DNA of 64,000 nucleotides from Fibrisoma montanum (GCF_003583365.1 NZ_QXED01000007.1:62001-126000); one strand, 5' to 3'. Shown: positions 27,432 to 36,390, counted from the first letter of the stretch. Numbers and translations: made by a program. Notes: a model not told the origin generated them from the letters alone.

Positions 27432-27786
27432 AGACCTGATCGGCTATTTCGCTCAGCGCCCAGAACTGTAGCTTATTTTTGCGTTCGGCCTCACGCATCA
27501 TTTCATCGGCACCCGCCGAGGATCCACCCACACGCAGAACGCCATCGCAATGGTCGATCAGCCGAACAGCAGCCGGGTGAAACAGCTCGTTGAAGATTGC
27601 GTCGCCAAGTTGCGTTGCGCCCGCCGTTTTGATCAACGGCAGCGCAATCCACTCGCCACAAACAGGCATATGCCCTTTTCGATAAACGGCCAGAGCCGCT
27701 TCTTCCATCTGGTGCATGTTTTGGGCAATCAGCGTGGGGTCGTCGTTAGTCCCCGATCGGTATGGCCCAGCAATCAGGATCAGCAT
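27412..27786 (-). CDS. DUF4406 / nucleoside 2-deoxyribosyltransferase-like protein
   Basis: A 124-aa protein starting MLILIAGPYRSGTNDDP. The reading frame is open into nudK, but the conserved sequence begins at this ATG. The N-terminal strand-loop (IAGPYRSGT) and later ALPLIKT, HCDGVLRVGGSSAGADEMM follow the nucleoside deoxyribosyltransferase/TIR-like Rossmann pattern. Such enzymes cleave N-glycosidic bonds in nucleosides or nucleotides, but I cannot confirm the catalytic Glu. It starts 1 bp after the nudK stop, so the two are a tight operon, hinting at nucleotide-sugar or nucleotide clearance. Confidence 0.75.
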   Translation of the reverse strand: MLILIAGPYRSGTNDDPTLIAQNMHQMEEAALAVYRKGHMPVCGEWIALPLIKTAGATQLGDAIFNELFHPAAVRLIDHCDGVLRVGGSSAGADEMMREAERKNKLQFWALSEIADQVFTAPTD

Positions 27787-27787
27787 G

Positions 27788-28384
27788 TCAGTTAAGCGAT
27801 GCGGTGAGTTGCCGGAGCCGCAGGTGCTGCAACAGCATAATCGTCTTACCATCCCGGATCTCCCCGCTTTCGATCATGGCCATTGCCTGCGCCGTGGGAA
27901 TTTCCATGACGTCGATTTCCTCTTCGTCGACACCGCCCCCACCCCGGCGCTCCGTATTGGCGGAGTACTCAGCGAGGTAGAAAAACAGCTTCTCCGTCAC
28001 GGAGCCGGGGCTCATGTACGCTTCCATTACTTTCTCGACCGACTGGATCCGGTAGCCGGTTTCTTCCTCCGTTTCGCGCCGAATGGCGTCGTCGGGCTGG
28101 TCGTTGTCGAGCAGGCCGGCACAGGCTTCGATCAGCATCCCCGTCGGGTTGCCGTTGACGTAGGTCGGTAACCGAAACTGCCGGGTCAGGATCACCGTAT
28201 TGGCCTCCGGGTTGTGCAGCAGAATCGTAGCACCGTTGCCGCGGTCGTAGGCTTCGCGGGATTGCGTTTCCCAGTGCCCGTCTTTTCGCTGGTAGCTGAA
28301 CGTGAATTTTTTCAGAACATACCAATTGTCCGAAAGCAGTTTCTCGTCAATGATTTGGACCCGGTTATTTTGCATACTGTTCAT
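27788..28384 (-). CDS. nudK: NUDIX hydrolase, NudK-like GDP-mannose pyrophosphatase
   Basis: A 198-aa NUDIX enzyme. The box GLLDNDQPDDAIRRETEEET is nearly the E. coli NudK version, followed by YMSPGSVTEKLFFYLAEY, a NudK-specific segment, so hydrolysis of GDP-mannose or related nucleotide sugars is likely. Catalytic glutamates lie in RETEEET. Two in-frame ATGs (residues 1 and 4) are possible. It is divergent from the DeoR-type regulator with about 45 bp between starts, so a shared control region is likely, and it is followed by the DUF4406 gene. Confidence 0.88.
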   Translation of the reverse strand: MNSMQNNRVQIIDEKLLSDNWYVLKKFTFSYQRKDGHWETQSREAYDRGNGATILLHNPEANTVILTRQFRLPTYVNGNPTGMLIEACAGLLDNDQPDDAIRRETEEETGYRIQSVEKVMEAYMSPGSVTEKLFFYLAEYSANTERRGGGGVDEEEIDVMEIPTAQAMAMIESGEIRDGKTIMLLQHLRLRQLTASLN

Positions 28385-28429
28385 TATTGTTTATTTTTGT
28401 TCATTGCTGTGCAAAAGTGATCGTTGTTT

Positions 28430-29182
28430 ATGAATTATCAAAATCGGAAGCGGCTTATTTTGCAAACGGTCGAGCAAAAGGGATCTGTCGACGTTCAGGA
28501 ACTGGCCCAACTGCTGCAAACCTCGGAGATGACCGTCCGGCGCGACCTGACGCAGTTATCGGCTGCGGGGCTGCTGTACCGCACACGCGGGGGTGCCATG
28601 AAGATCAGTTTGGCCACTGATGATTTCCGGTTTGCCAACAAAACGGCCGTTAACGCCGAACGAAAAGATTACATCTGTCAGTTGGCCGCCCGGGAGATTC
28701 AGGAAGGCGACGTGATTTTTATGGATTGCGGCAGTACGGTGTTTCGCTTGTGTCAGTTTATCCGCAACAAGCGCATCACCGTCGTGACCAATTCGCTGCC
28801 GGTAGTGGCCGAGCTTCTGTCGTCGGACGTATCGGTTAACCTGGCGGGGGGCGAAGTGGACAAGGAACGCCAGGCGATTCACGGGCTGATGGTCGAGCAA
28901 CACCTGGCCCGGTACCGGGCAAACAAAGCGTTCATCGGCGTGGATGGTGTTTCGCTCCAGAATGGCCTGAGCGCCCACAGCGAGAAAGAAGCCAGTACAG
29001 CCACGACCATGGCCGCCCATGCCGACAGTGTTTACCTCCTCTGCGACTCCTCAAAGCTCGAACGGGACAAGTACTTTCAATTTGCTCCGCTGAGTCTGTT
29101 TGATGTGCTGATCACCGACCAGGAAGCCAGCGCCGGGATTGTCGAGGCCTACCGACAGGCAGGGATTACGCTGATCAACTGA
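28430..29182 (+). CDS. DeoR/GlpR-family transcriptional regulator
   Basis: A 250-aa regulator. The N-terminal winged helix (about 1-57) includes VQELAQLLQTSEMTVRRDL, the DeoR signature. The C-terminal sugar-phosphate sensor domain of the DeoRC type includes FMDCGSTVFRL, VTNSLPVVAEL, FIGVDGVS and the final LLCDSSKLERDKY. Members are usually repressors released by a phosphorylated sugar. It may control the divergent nudK operon, 45 bp away. ATG at 28430 is chosen because the domain begins within a few residues. Confidence 0.9.
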   Translation: MNYQNRKRLILQTVEQKGSVDVQELAQLLQTSEMTVRRDLTQLSAAGLLYRTRGGAMKISLATDDFRFANKTAVNAERKDYICQLAAREIQEGDVIFMDCGSTVFRLCQFIRNKRITVVTNSLPVVAELLSSDVSVNLAGGEVDKERQAIHGLMVEQHLARYRANKAFIGVDGVSLQNGLSAHSEKEASTATTMAAHADSVYLLCDSSKLERDKYFQFAPLSLFDVLITDQEASAGIVEAYRQAGITLIN

Positions 29183-29330
29183 GTAAGAAACGGTTGGCTG
29201 ATCATCCGTTCACTCAAAGGTTTATTGTTTTCCCAGTAGTATAGTAGAGATTAGCATAACACCAGACGGTCTGCTGCTTTTGTCGCAACTGGCCGGCCTG
29301 TCTATTCCTAAACTCTTACTTTTCAACACA

Positions 29331-30284
29331 ATGGCAACTGACGCAATTGTTACGCTGGAACGCCTGCGGTGCATCAAAGAAAGTGATGGCAGCGGTCATT
29401 CCGAGCCCTTTATCTGGCCGGTACTGATCTGGATTGACACCAGCAACGGCAACGTGAATATGGCCGATCTGGTCCTGGACAATGCCCGCGTGGTGATTCG
29501 CAACAACATGCGGGCGGGCGAAACCGTCGACATTCCGGCATCGGTCCGGACTTTGCGGGTTCGCTTTGCCGACAACCCACAGCGCTTCATCCTCATTCTA
29601 TCGGTCGTTCTGTGGGAAAACGACGAAACGCCGGAAGCCGCTATGCGGGCCGGTTTCAAAGCCTTTTCGAGCGGTCTTAAGGAGGCCGTGATCGCCAACC
29701 TGCTGGAGCTGCGAGCCGCGCAGGGTAATCCCACGGCCGAAGCCGCCGTCCGGGCAAAGATTGAGAAGCAGGTGAAGGAGGCTGTCGAAGAGGCCATAAA
29801 AGGTGGGTTGACAACCAGCCAGAAGCTGCGGGTTAAGCTCGGCACACTGAATCTCGACGACGTAGTCGGCAGTGATACCGAGAGTCTCGGCTCGGTGGGC
29901 CAAACGACCTCCACCAGAGCGTTCACGCTGACGTTCAGCAACCAATCCGGCAGCGAGCAGTACGAAATAACGGGTAACCTGGCTGGCAAACCGGTTCCCG
30001 TCGATGCCTGTCAGGCGGAGGTCAACGCCGTAAACGGGGCGCTGGCTACCATCGAGAACATCCGGAATCAGATTCGTTCGCTTCAGGAAGAACTGCGGAA
30101 TGCCCCCGGCCCGCAAAAACCGGGTATCATCGCCATGATCCGCGAACAGCAGGCCGAGCTACCGGCCGCTACGGCCGTTCTCGAACAGGCCCGAAAGGCC
30201 CTGCAGGTTTGCCGGAGCCGCCAGGTTAATCAGCCGATTGTCGACGTACCCGGCGGTGGAGTGCTCCTTGACGTTGATGACTAA
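29331..30284 (+). CDS. Uncharacterised protein with beta-rich N domain and C-terminal coiled coil
   Basis: I do not recognise this 317-aa protein (ATG at 29331, MATDAIVTLERLRCIKESDG; the frame is open another 51 bp upstream). Residues 1 to about 105 are beta-strand rich (FIWPVLIWIDTSNGNV, then RFILILSVVLWEND), and a helical region follows (about 108-170, with KQVKEAVEEAIKGGL). A second beta segment (TRAFTLTFSNQSGSEQYEI) comes next, then a long coiled-coil-like helix pair (about 225-300). No signal peptide or membrane helix is present. It follows the DeoR gene after 148 bp and is convergent with the SDR gene, with which it abuts exactly at the stops. Confidence 0.75.
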   Translation: MATDAIVTLERLRCIKESDGSGHSEPFIWPVLIWIDTSNGNVNMADLVLDNARVVIRNNMRAGETVDIPASVRTLRVRFADNPQRFILILSVVLWENDETPEAAMRAGFKAFSSGLKEAVIANLLELRAAQGNPTAEAAVRAKIEKQVKEAVEEAIKGGLTTSQKLRVKLGTLNLDDVVGSDTESLGSVGQTTSTRAFTLTFSNQSGSEQYEITGNLAGKPVPVDACQAEVNAVNGALATIENIRNQIRSLQEELRNAPGPQKPGIIAMIREQQAELPAATAVLEQARKALQVCRSRQVNQPIVDVPGGGVLLDVDD

Positions 30285-31025
30285 CTACCAGGCAAGTTCT
30301 GCTTTGTTGCGGAAGAACTTACCCGTGGGGCCGTCGTTGTCGAGCAGTGCTGCCCAGACGATACCGGCGGCCCCATCCGCTACGGGCTGAGCGCCCATAG
30401 CTTCTCCCCCTTCGAAGGTAGCCGTAAAGCCGGGACACACGGCATTGATCAGCACATTGCTTTCTTTTTCTTCCAGCGCCAGTTTCGACGTCAGGGCGTT
30501 CAGCGCGGCTTTCGAAACGGCGTAGCTTGTTCCCATCTGGTTGTTGGTTGCCAGCCCAAACATCGGGTCGCCGTGCGAACCGGCCCCGCTGGAAACGTTC
30601 ACAATCCGGCCGGCGGGACTTTGCCGAAGCAGGGGCAGCAGCGCCTGAATGAGCCGCCACGATCCGAACAGAGTGGTTTCCAGCACCACATGGGCCTGGT
30701 CCAGATCGGCGGTTGCCGCCTGTTCGCCGTAGGCCGACGTACCGGCGGCATTATTAATGAGGATGTCGAGCCGACCAACGTCCTCCTGAATGCGATCAGT
30801 AAGCTGGCGAACGCTGTCGGGTTCGGCTACGTCGAGGCCATACGGCCGCACATCCAGTCCTTCGTCCCGTAACGTTCCGGCCAGCGATTCAGCGGCTTCC
30901 GCCCGGCGGGCGGTCAGCAGCGTCGTAATACCCTGACTGGCCAGTTGGCGGCATACCTCAAAGCCAATTCCTGCGGCCCGGCCTACGCCTGTTACCAGGG
31001 CGACCCGATTGTTTAGTGCTTCCAT
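30285..31025 (-). CDS. Short-chain dehydrogenase/reductase
   Basis: A 246-aa classical SDR. The cofactor motif is TGVGRAAGIGFEV (TGxxxGxG variant, about 13-25), with NNAAG (about 92-96) and the catalytic triad Ser in VSSGAG, Tyr in YAVSK (about 168-172) and the paired Lys. The Arg in TARRAE after the second strand suggests NADP preference. The substrate is unknown; similar plant-type carbonyl reductase-like SDRs act on ketones or aldehydes. It is divergent from the hydantoinase gene across about 120 bp. Confidence 0.9.
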   Translation of the reverse strand: MEALNNRVALVTGVGRAAGIGFEVCRQLASQGITTLLTARRAEAAESLAGTLRDEGLDVRPYGLDVAEPDSVRQLTDRIQEDVGRLDILINNAAGTSAYGEQAATADLDQAHVVLETTLFGSWRLIQALLPLLRQSPAGRIVNVSSGAGSHGDPMFGLATNNQMGTSYAVSKAALNALTSKLALEEKESNVLINAVCPGFTATFEGGEAMGAQPVADGAAGIVWAALLDNDGPTGKFFRNKAELAW

Positions 31026-31145
31026 TTATTTTTGGTAATGTGTTTGGGGAAATCTCACTCAATGCTATCATCGGCTATTAAGTTTACGTACTTTGGCCGT
31101 TTTTAGCAATAAAATACTCTGACAATTACCGACTGACTCCACCGT

Positions 31146-34100
31146 ATGTGGCAAATCTGGATTGATACCGGCGGCACCTTTACCGACGGCCTTGCGCTCG
31201 ACCCATCCGGCCTTTTACATCGCATCAAAGTACTCAGCAGCAGCCGACTGCGGGGGCGTTTGGTTGTACGGCCGTCAGCCAGCGGTCAGACGTTCCGTCA
31301 GACCGAATCTGAGGACCCCGCCAACCCTCATGCATTCATTCCCGAGCCCAGCGGTCTGACGGAACGTCTGACCGAGCTGGACACTCCTCGCAACCTCTCA
31401 ACCCCTCAGCCCTCAAGCAGCGGTCAGACGTTCCGTCAGACCGAATCTGAGGACTCCGCCAACCCTCATGCATCCGTGCCCGAGCCCAGCGATCTGACGG
31501 AACGTCTGACCCAAGCGCCAGTCCATTCGTTCAGGCTCGAAGCGCCCTGGCTTACAGCGCCTGTCTTCGACGGGTATCGGCTGCGCGTGGTTGAAACAAA
31601 CGAAGAATTCACGATTCATTCACTGACGGCCGACGGTTCGCTTCAGCTTGCCGATTCGGCCAATGGGGAAATTCGCCTGCCCGCCGGAACAACCGATCTC
31701 CCGCTGACCGTCGAGCTGTTCACCGGCGAAGAAGCCCCCGTGCTGGCGGCCCGCCTGCTGACTCAGACACCCCTGAGCCAGCCGTTTCCGCCCCTGGAGA
31801 TGCGGCTGGGCACCACCCGGGGTACCAACGCCCTGCTCGAACGGAAAGGCGGACGTGTTGCCCTGGTGGTGACGAAAGGCTTCAGGGACTTACTGAAAAT
31901 TGGTACCCAGCAACGCCCGAATCTATTTCAACTGGCCATACCCCCCGCCGAAGTCCTCTACGAAACCGTACTGGAAGTAGACGAACGCCTGACCGCCGAC
32001 GGACAAATCCTGACGGCCCTGTCGGATGATACCATCGCACAGCTTATCGAGCAGCTACAGCAGCAGCGACCCGATGCCGTGGCAATCTCCCTGCTGAACG
32101 CGTACCGAAATCCAACGCACGAACGCCAGCTCCGCGACGCCCTGGCAACTGCGGGATTTGATGCGATTACCCTGTCGACGGACGTATCAACGGCCCCGCA
32201 GTACGTCACCCGCACCCAGACAACCGTAGTCGATGCCTATCTGACACCGGTGTTAAAAACGTACCTGACCAATATTCAGAAACAACTGGCCAGCCACTCG
32301 CCAGTCCGTGACCATCCGGTCGGGGCCTATCCAGTCCGGGACCATCCAGTCCGGGTCATGACTAGTGCGGGGGGGTTAGTAAAAGCGGAGTTGTTTCGGC
32401 CCAAAGATAGTTTGCTGAGCGGTCCGGCCGGGGGGGTAATCGGTTCGGCGGCCATTGCCCAGCAACTGGGATTCGATAAAGTACTGACCTTCGACATGGG
32501 CGGTACCAGCACCGATGCTGCCCGCTACGATAGCCAGATGGATTACCGATTCACAACCCGCATCAGCCAGTTTGACCTGCAGCTCCCCTCGCTGGCTATC
32601 GAGACGGTGGCCGCCGGAGGTGGTTCGGTCTGCTGGTTCGACGGGCAGTTGCGGGTTGGTCCGCACAGCGCGGGGGCGAATCCGGGTCCGGCCTGCTACG
32701 GTGCGGGCATTCCCGGCCAGTCGTTGCTGCTGACCATTACCGACGTGAACCTGCTGCAGGGGAAACTGCATCCGGCTCAGTTCGGGATTCCGGTGTTTCC
32801 GGAAAAAGCCGAAGCCGCCCTGCAGCAGATCATTGACCAGATTGGCGATACCGACCGCCTGACGATCCTGCGGGGCTTTGAACGGATCGCCGATGAAGCC
32901 ATGGCCGGGGCTATTCGGAAGATTTCGGTGCAACGCGGCTTCGACCCGACAGACTACGCTCTGCTGGTGTTTGGCGGAGCGGGCGGTCTGCATGGCTGCT
33001 CCGTTGCACGGCTCCTTGGTATTGAGCGGCTGATTCTGCCGTTCGACGGAGGATTGCTCAGTGCCTATGGCATGGGACAGGCCCGTATCGAGCGCCTGGC
33101 ATCGCAATCGGTGTTGCAGCCGCTGGCGGAGGTAGAACCAACCTGGCCGGACCTGGCGCTGACGCTGGCTGCGCAGGCGAAAGACGAACTGGCGGCCGAT
33201 GTGGGCCCCGATGTGCCAATCGACGTAGTGTCGGTAGTGCTGTACATGCGCCTGCAGGGCCAGGAAACTGCGCTTCCGGTTCCCGTAACGGGCAGTTTGA
33301 AGGGTTCGTTATCGGAACCGTTTCGTGCCCATTACCAACACCTCTACGGTCACTACCCCGAAGGCCGCCCCATCGAAGTGGAAAGCATTCGGGTTATGGT
33401 CAGCACCGCTCCGCAGCAGACCGTCGTGAACCAGCCGCCTGGCAGCCATCGGCAGGTTGTCCCTGCTTTTCTGGCCGGTCACTACCCCGCCTACGACTGG
33501 ACGACCCTGCACGAGGGCGATACGTTTCGGGGGCCGGCACTGCTGCTCAACCGAACGTCTTCGGCCTTCATCGAGCCGGGCTGGCGAGTAATCGTTCAGG
33601 CCGACAAAAACGTCCTTGTTGAGTACATCGCCGATATCGAGGCCCCAGACGAGCCGGCACTCAGCGACCTGGCTCAGACCGAATTGTTTGCCCGGCGGTT
33701 CATGGCCATTGCCGAAGAAATGGGCGCTCAGCTCCAACGCACCGCCTTTTCGACCAACGTTAAAGAACGGCTCGATTTCTCCTGCGCGGTGCTGGATCAC
33801 CACGCCCAACTCGTTGCTAACGCCCCGCACATTCCTGTTCATCTGGGTAGTCTGGGCGTTTGCGCCCGGCTGGTGCTTGAACAACGACCAATCGGTCCCG
33901 GCGACGTCGTGATTACCAACCACCCCAAATACGGTGGCTCGCACCTGCCCGACGTAACGATGCTGAGCGGTGCCTTCACGGACGAGGGCGACCTGATTGG
34001 CTACGTCATCAACCGGGCGCACCACGCCGAAATTGGGGGTAAAGTTCCCGGTTCCATGCCGCCCGATGCAACCAATCTGGCCGAAGAGGGCGTTGTGCTG

Positions 34101-35309
34101 GAACCGCAGTACGTCGTAAGAAACGGCGTTTTTCGCTGGGATGGCCCCGATGGTCTGGCCACACGGTTTACGGACGCCCCCTACCCGACCCGCGCCCTGG
34201 CCGAAAATCGGGCCGACATCGAAGCGGCTCTGGCATCGCTCCGAACGGGCGAACAGGCCCTCCGCGCGCTCGTCGGGCAACACGGTTTGCCCACCGTTCA
34301 GCAATACATGCAGCGGCTCAAACAATCGGCAGCGACGGTGATCCGGCAGCGTCTGACCGCCGGTCCGACGCGGTTTAGCGCACAATCGTCTGTCAGTAAA
34401 CTACCTCCCAATCCGACAGCGCCAGCTCGTCAAACCTTCGGTCAGACGATTGGGCAGGCCACAGAATCCCTCGACGATGGTCATACCATTGCTGTCCATA
34501 TTACGACTGATCGTCAGACCCTTACGTTCGACTTCACGGGTACCTCGCCGGTTCACCCCAACAACCTGAACGCAAACGTATCGATTCTGCACAGTGCCAT
34601 TCTGTACGTACTACGGGTCTGGATCGAATCCGATGCGGCCGATGCACCAATGGCTTCGGGGAGTATTCCGCTCAACGAAGGCCTGATGGAACCCGTCCGG
34701 CTCATCCTGCCCGCATCCTCGTTTCTCAATCCGGTCTTTTCCGACGACGGCAGCGCCTGTCCGGCCGTAGTGGGCGGCAACACGGAGGTCAGCCAGCGCC
34801 TGGTCGATACCCTTCTGAAAGCCCTGGGGCTAGCCGCCTGTAGCCAGGGTACGATGAATAATTTCCTGTTTGGCACCGACGCCTTCGGGTATTACGAAAC
34901 CATCGGTGGGGGCGCGGGCGCAACGGTCGGCGCCAACGGACGCTCGGCGGTGCATCAGCACATGACCAATACCAAACTCACCGACCCCGAAGAACTCGAA
35001 CGGCGCTACCCGGTCCGGCTGCATCAGTTCAGCATCCGCGAGGGGTCTGGGGGTAGCGGCCGGTGGCGGGGTGGGGATGGTATAATCCGGGAGATCGAGT
35101 TCCTGAAGCCGGTGCAGGCAACGCTCCTCAGTCAGCACCGGGTCGTGGCTCCCTACGGCCTCAACGGTGGCGAGTCGGGAAAGCCGGGCCGACAGACCTT
35201 GCTTTATCCGGACGGCACCGCCGACGAACTGCCCGGCATTTTTACGCGGGCAATGCAATCCGGCGACCGAATCCGGATCGAAACACCGGGGGGCGGTGGG
35301 GTTGGCTAG
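31146..35309 (+). CDS. Fused hydantoinase A/B (5-oxoprolinase-like) with repeat-derived insertions
   Basis: A 1387-aa ATP-dependent hydrolase of the hydantoinase/oxoprolinase family. Residues 1 to about 835 are the HyuA part (IDTGGTFTDG at the N terminus, TRGTNALLERKGGR, GPAGGVIGS, DMGGTSTDAAR). About 850 to 1387 is the HyuB part (RTAFSTNVKERLDFSCA, NHPKYGGSHLPDV, then a terminal GGGGVG). It would open 5-oxoproline or hydantoin rings using ATP. Oddly, residues about 47-122 are encoded by two copies of a 90-bp inverted-repeat element, with peptide SGQTFRQTESED appearing twice, and there are smaller insert-like stretches near 385-403 (PVRDHPV twice) and 1090-1110. The frame stays open throughout. 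Whether the insertions lower activity is unknown. Confidence 0.85.
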   Translation: MWQIWIDTGGTFTDGLALDPSGLLHRIKVLSSSRLRGRLVVRPSASGQTFRQTESEDPANPHAFIPEPSGLTERLTELDTPRNLSTPQPSSSGQTFRQTESEDSANPHASVPEPSDLTERLTQAPVHSFRLEAPWLTAPVFDGYRLRVVETNEEFTIHSLTADGSLQLADSANGEIRLPAGTTDLPLTVELFTGEEAPVLAARLLTQTPLSQPFPPLEMRLGTTRGTNALLERKGGRVALVVTKGFRDLLKIGTQQRPNLFQLAIPPAEVLYETVLEVDERLTADGQILTALSDDTIAQLIEQLQQQRPDAVAISLLNAYRNPTHERQLRDALATAGFDAITLSTDVSTAPQYVTRTQTTVVDAYLTPVLKTYLTNIQKQLASHSPVRDHPVGAYPVRDHPVRVMTSAGGLVKAELFRPKDSLLSGPAGGVIGSAAIAQQLGFDKVLTFDMGGTSTDAARYDSQMDYRFTTRISQFDLQLPSLAIETVAAGGGSVCWFDGQLRVGPHSAGANPGPACYGAGIPGQSLLLTITDVNLLQGKLHPAQFGIPVFPEKAEAALQQIIDQIGDTDRLTILRGFERIADEAMAGAIRKISVQRGFDPTDYALLVFGGAGGLHGCSVARLLGIERLILPFDGGLLSAYGMGQARIERLASQSVLQPLAEVEPTWPDLALTLAAQAKDELAADVGPDVPIDVVSVVLYMRLQGQETALPVPVTGSLKGSLSEPFRAHYQHLYGHYPEGRPIEVESIRVMVSTAPQQTVVNQPPGSHRQVVPAFLAGHYPAYDWTTLHEGDTFRGPALLLNRTSSAFIEPGWRVIVQADKNVLVEYIADIEAPDEPALSDLAQTELFARRFMAIAEEMGAQLQRTAFSTNVKERLDFSCAVLDHHAQLVANAPHIPVHLGSLGVCARLVLEQRPIGPGDVVITNHPKYGGSHLPDVTMLSGAFTDEGDLIGYVINRAHHAEIGGKVPGSMPPDATNLAEEGVVLEPQYVVRNGVFRWDGPDGLATRFTDAPYPTRALAENRADIEAALASLRTGEQALRALVGQHGLPTVQQYMQRLKQSAATVIRQRLTAGPTRFSAQSSVSKLPPNPTAPARQTFGQTIGQATESLDDGHTIAVHITTDRQTLTFDFTGTSPVHPNNLNANVSILHSAILYVLRVWIESDAADAPMASGSIPLNEGLMEPVRLILPASSFLNPVFSDDGSACPAVVGGNTEVSQRLVDTLLKALGLAACSQGTMNNFLFGTDAFGYYETIGGGAGATVGANGRSAVHQHMTNTKLTDPEELERRYPVRLHQFSIREGSGGSGRWRGGDGIIREIEFLKPVQATLLSQHRVVAPYGLNGGESGKPGRQTLLYPDGTADELPGIFTRAMQSGDRIRIETPGGGGVG
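31284..31373. repeat. 90-bp element with perfect 21-bp terminal inverted repeats, copy 1
   Basis: The left end (31284-31304) starts GGTCAGACGTTCCGTCAG. The right end (31353-31373) is its exact 21-base reverse complement. The 48-base interior (31305-31352) is nearly the same in copy 2. It lies in frame inside the hydantoinase gene and resembles a small MITE. Confidence 0.8.
31422..31511. repeat. 90-bp inverted-repeat element, copy 2
   Basis: This is the same element as at 31284, exactly 138 bp further on. The left end (31422-31442) is identical to copy 1. The right end (31491-31511) differs by one base (GATCTG for GGTCTG). The 48 bp between the two copies encode a Pro/Ser/Thr-rich linker. Confidence 0.8.
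32301..32347 (+). repeat. Short tandem repeat inside the hydantoinase gene
   Basis: CCAGTCCGTGACCATCC (32301-32317) recurs as CCAGTCCGGGACCATCC (32331-32347), 30 bp apart. A partial third copy follows. It encodes PVRDHPV twice in a stretch that looks inserted between conserved HyuA motifs. Confidence 0.6.
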
Positions 35310-35336
35310 TTCCCCGTTTCGTTGTATGTTAGGCCC

Positions 35337-36275
35337 ATGATTGATCAAGTGAAGGCCGCATTCATTGGGGCGGCAATCGGCGACGCGCTGGGCGTACCGG
35401 TTGAGTTTATGTCAAGAGCGGCCCTGAGCCGAAATCCGGTTACCGATTACAGAGGGTACGGCGTCTGGCACCAGCCACCGGGCACCTTTTCGGATGATAG
35501 TTCGCTGCTTTTCTGTACGGCCGAAAGTCTCTGTACCGGTTATGACGTAGCAGACATTGCCAACCGGTTTGTCCGCTGGTATCAGCAAGGGTACTGGGGC
35601 GCCCACGACGAAGTGTTTGATATTGGTGGCGCCACCCGAACAGCACTTACCCGGGTCATTAACGGAACCAGTCCGACCCTATCAGGTGGCCTTCTGGAAC
35701 AAGATAATGGGAATGGTTCACTCATGCGGATTCTCCCCGTCGCGTTTTACCTCTGTAACGAGCCGTCGATGCAGACCCGATTTGATACGGTCAGGGCTCT
35801 TTCGGCCATTACGCATGGCCACTTTCGCTCGGTAATGGCTTGTTTCGTTTACGTCGAACTGGCCATTCAACTGCTGACCGACCCGGACATTCCGGCCGCT
35901 TATGCCCGCATGCAGACCCGCGTCAACGACTTCATTGCCGAAAACGCCTTCTCACCGACCGAAATCCGGTTGTTTGACCGCATCCTGCAAGCCGACCTGT
36001 CTCATCTCGACGAGCCGGCTATTCGCAGTTCCGGCTACGTAATGGATACGCTGGAAAGCAGCCTATGGTGCCTGCTAACCACCCGATCGTTTGAAGAAGC
36101 CGTACTGAAAGCCGTAAACCTGGGCGACGATACCGACACGACCGGAACGGTCACTGGCGGATTGGCCGGACTGGCCTATGGCTACGAGGCCATTCCCACC
36201 CACTGGGTCTACAGCCTGGCCAAACAGGAAGCGATTGAGAAACTGGCCGAGCGCTTTGCCGGGCGGTATGCGTAG
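35337..36275 (+). CDS. ADP-ribosylglycohydrolase family protein
   Basis: A 312-aa DraG/ARH-type hydrolase (ATG at 35337, MIDQVKAAFIGAAIGDALGV). Family motifs are present: the N-terminal IGAAIGDALGVPVEF, FSDDSSLL (usually TDDT) as the first metal site, EQDNGNGSLMRILP, and the C-terminal GDDTDTTGTVTGGLAG that completes the binuclear Mg2+ centre. It would remove ADP-ribose from proteins or small molecules in the cytoplasm. The start is 27 bp after the hydantoinase stop, so co-transcription is likely, although no functional link is known. The IS1595-type element begins 9 bp after its stop. Confidence 0.88.
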   Translation: MIDQVKAAFIGAAIGDALGVPVEFMSRAALSRNPVTDYRGYGVWHQPPGTFSDDSSLLFCTAESLCTGYDVADIANRFVRWYQQGYWGAHDEVFDIGGATRTALTRVINGTSPTLSGGLLEQDNGNGSLMRILPVAFYLCNEPSMQTRFDTVRALSAITHGHFRSVMACFVYVELAIQLLTDPDIPAAYARMQTRVNDFIAENAFSPTEIRLFDRILQADLSHLDEPAIRSSGYVMDTLESSLWCLLTTRSFEEAVLKAVNLGDDTDTTGTVTGGLAGLAYGYEAIPTHWVYSLAKQEAIEKLAERFAGRYA

Positions 36276-36284
36276 GTTATTTAT

Positions 36285-36317
36285 GGTAGCGATATATTTG
36301 ATTGGACAAAAAGGGTA
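36285..36317 (+). repeat. Left terminal inverted repeat of the IS1595-type element
   Basis: It begins GGTAGCGATATATTTG and continues ATTGGACAAAAAGGG. It pairs with the right end at 38720-38752. It starts 9 bp after the ADP-ribosylglycohydrolase stop, so that gene was not interrupted. Confidence 0.8.
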
Positions 36318-36390
36318 CGAAAATTTTGATATACCTGTTTGGATAAATCAATTATCCTCTGTATCTTAGTGCTGTCAATATCAAAGTTTT

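Noticed and set aside
33309-34385. A 358-aa antisense frame in the hydantoinase gene
   Set aside because: Shadow frame without motifs.
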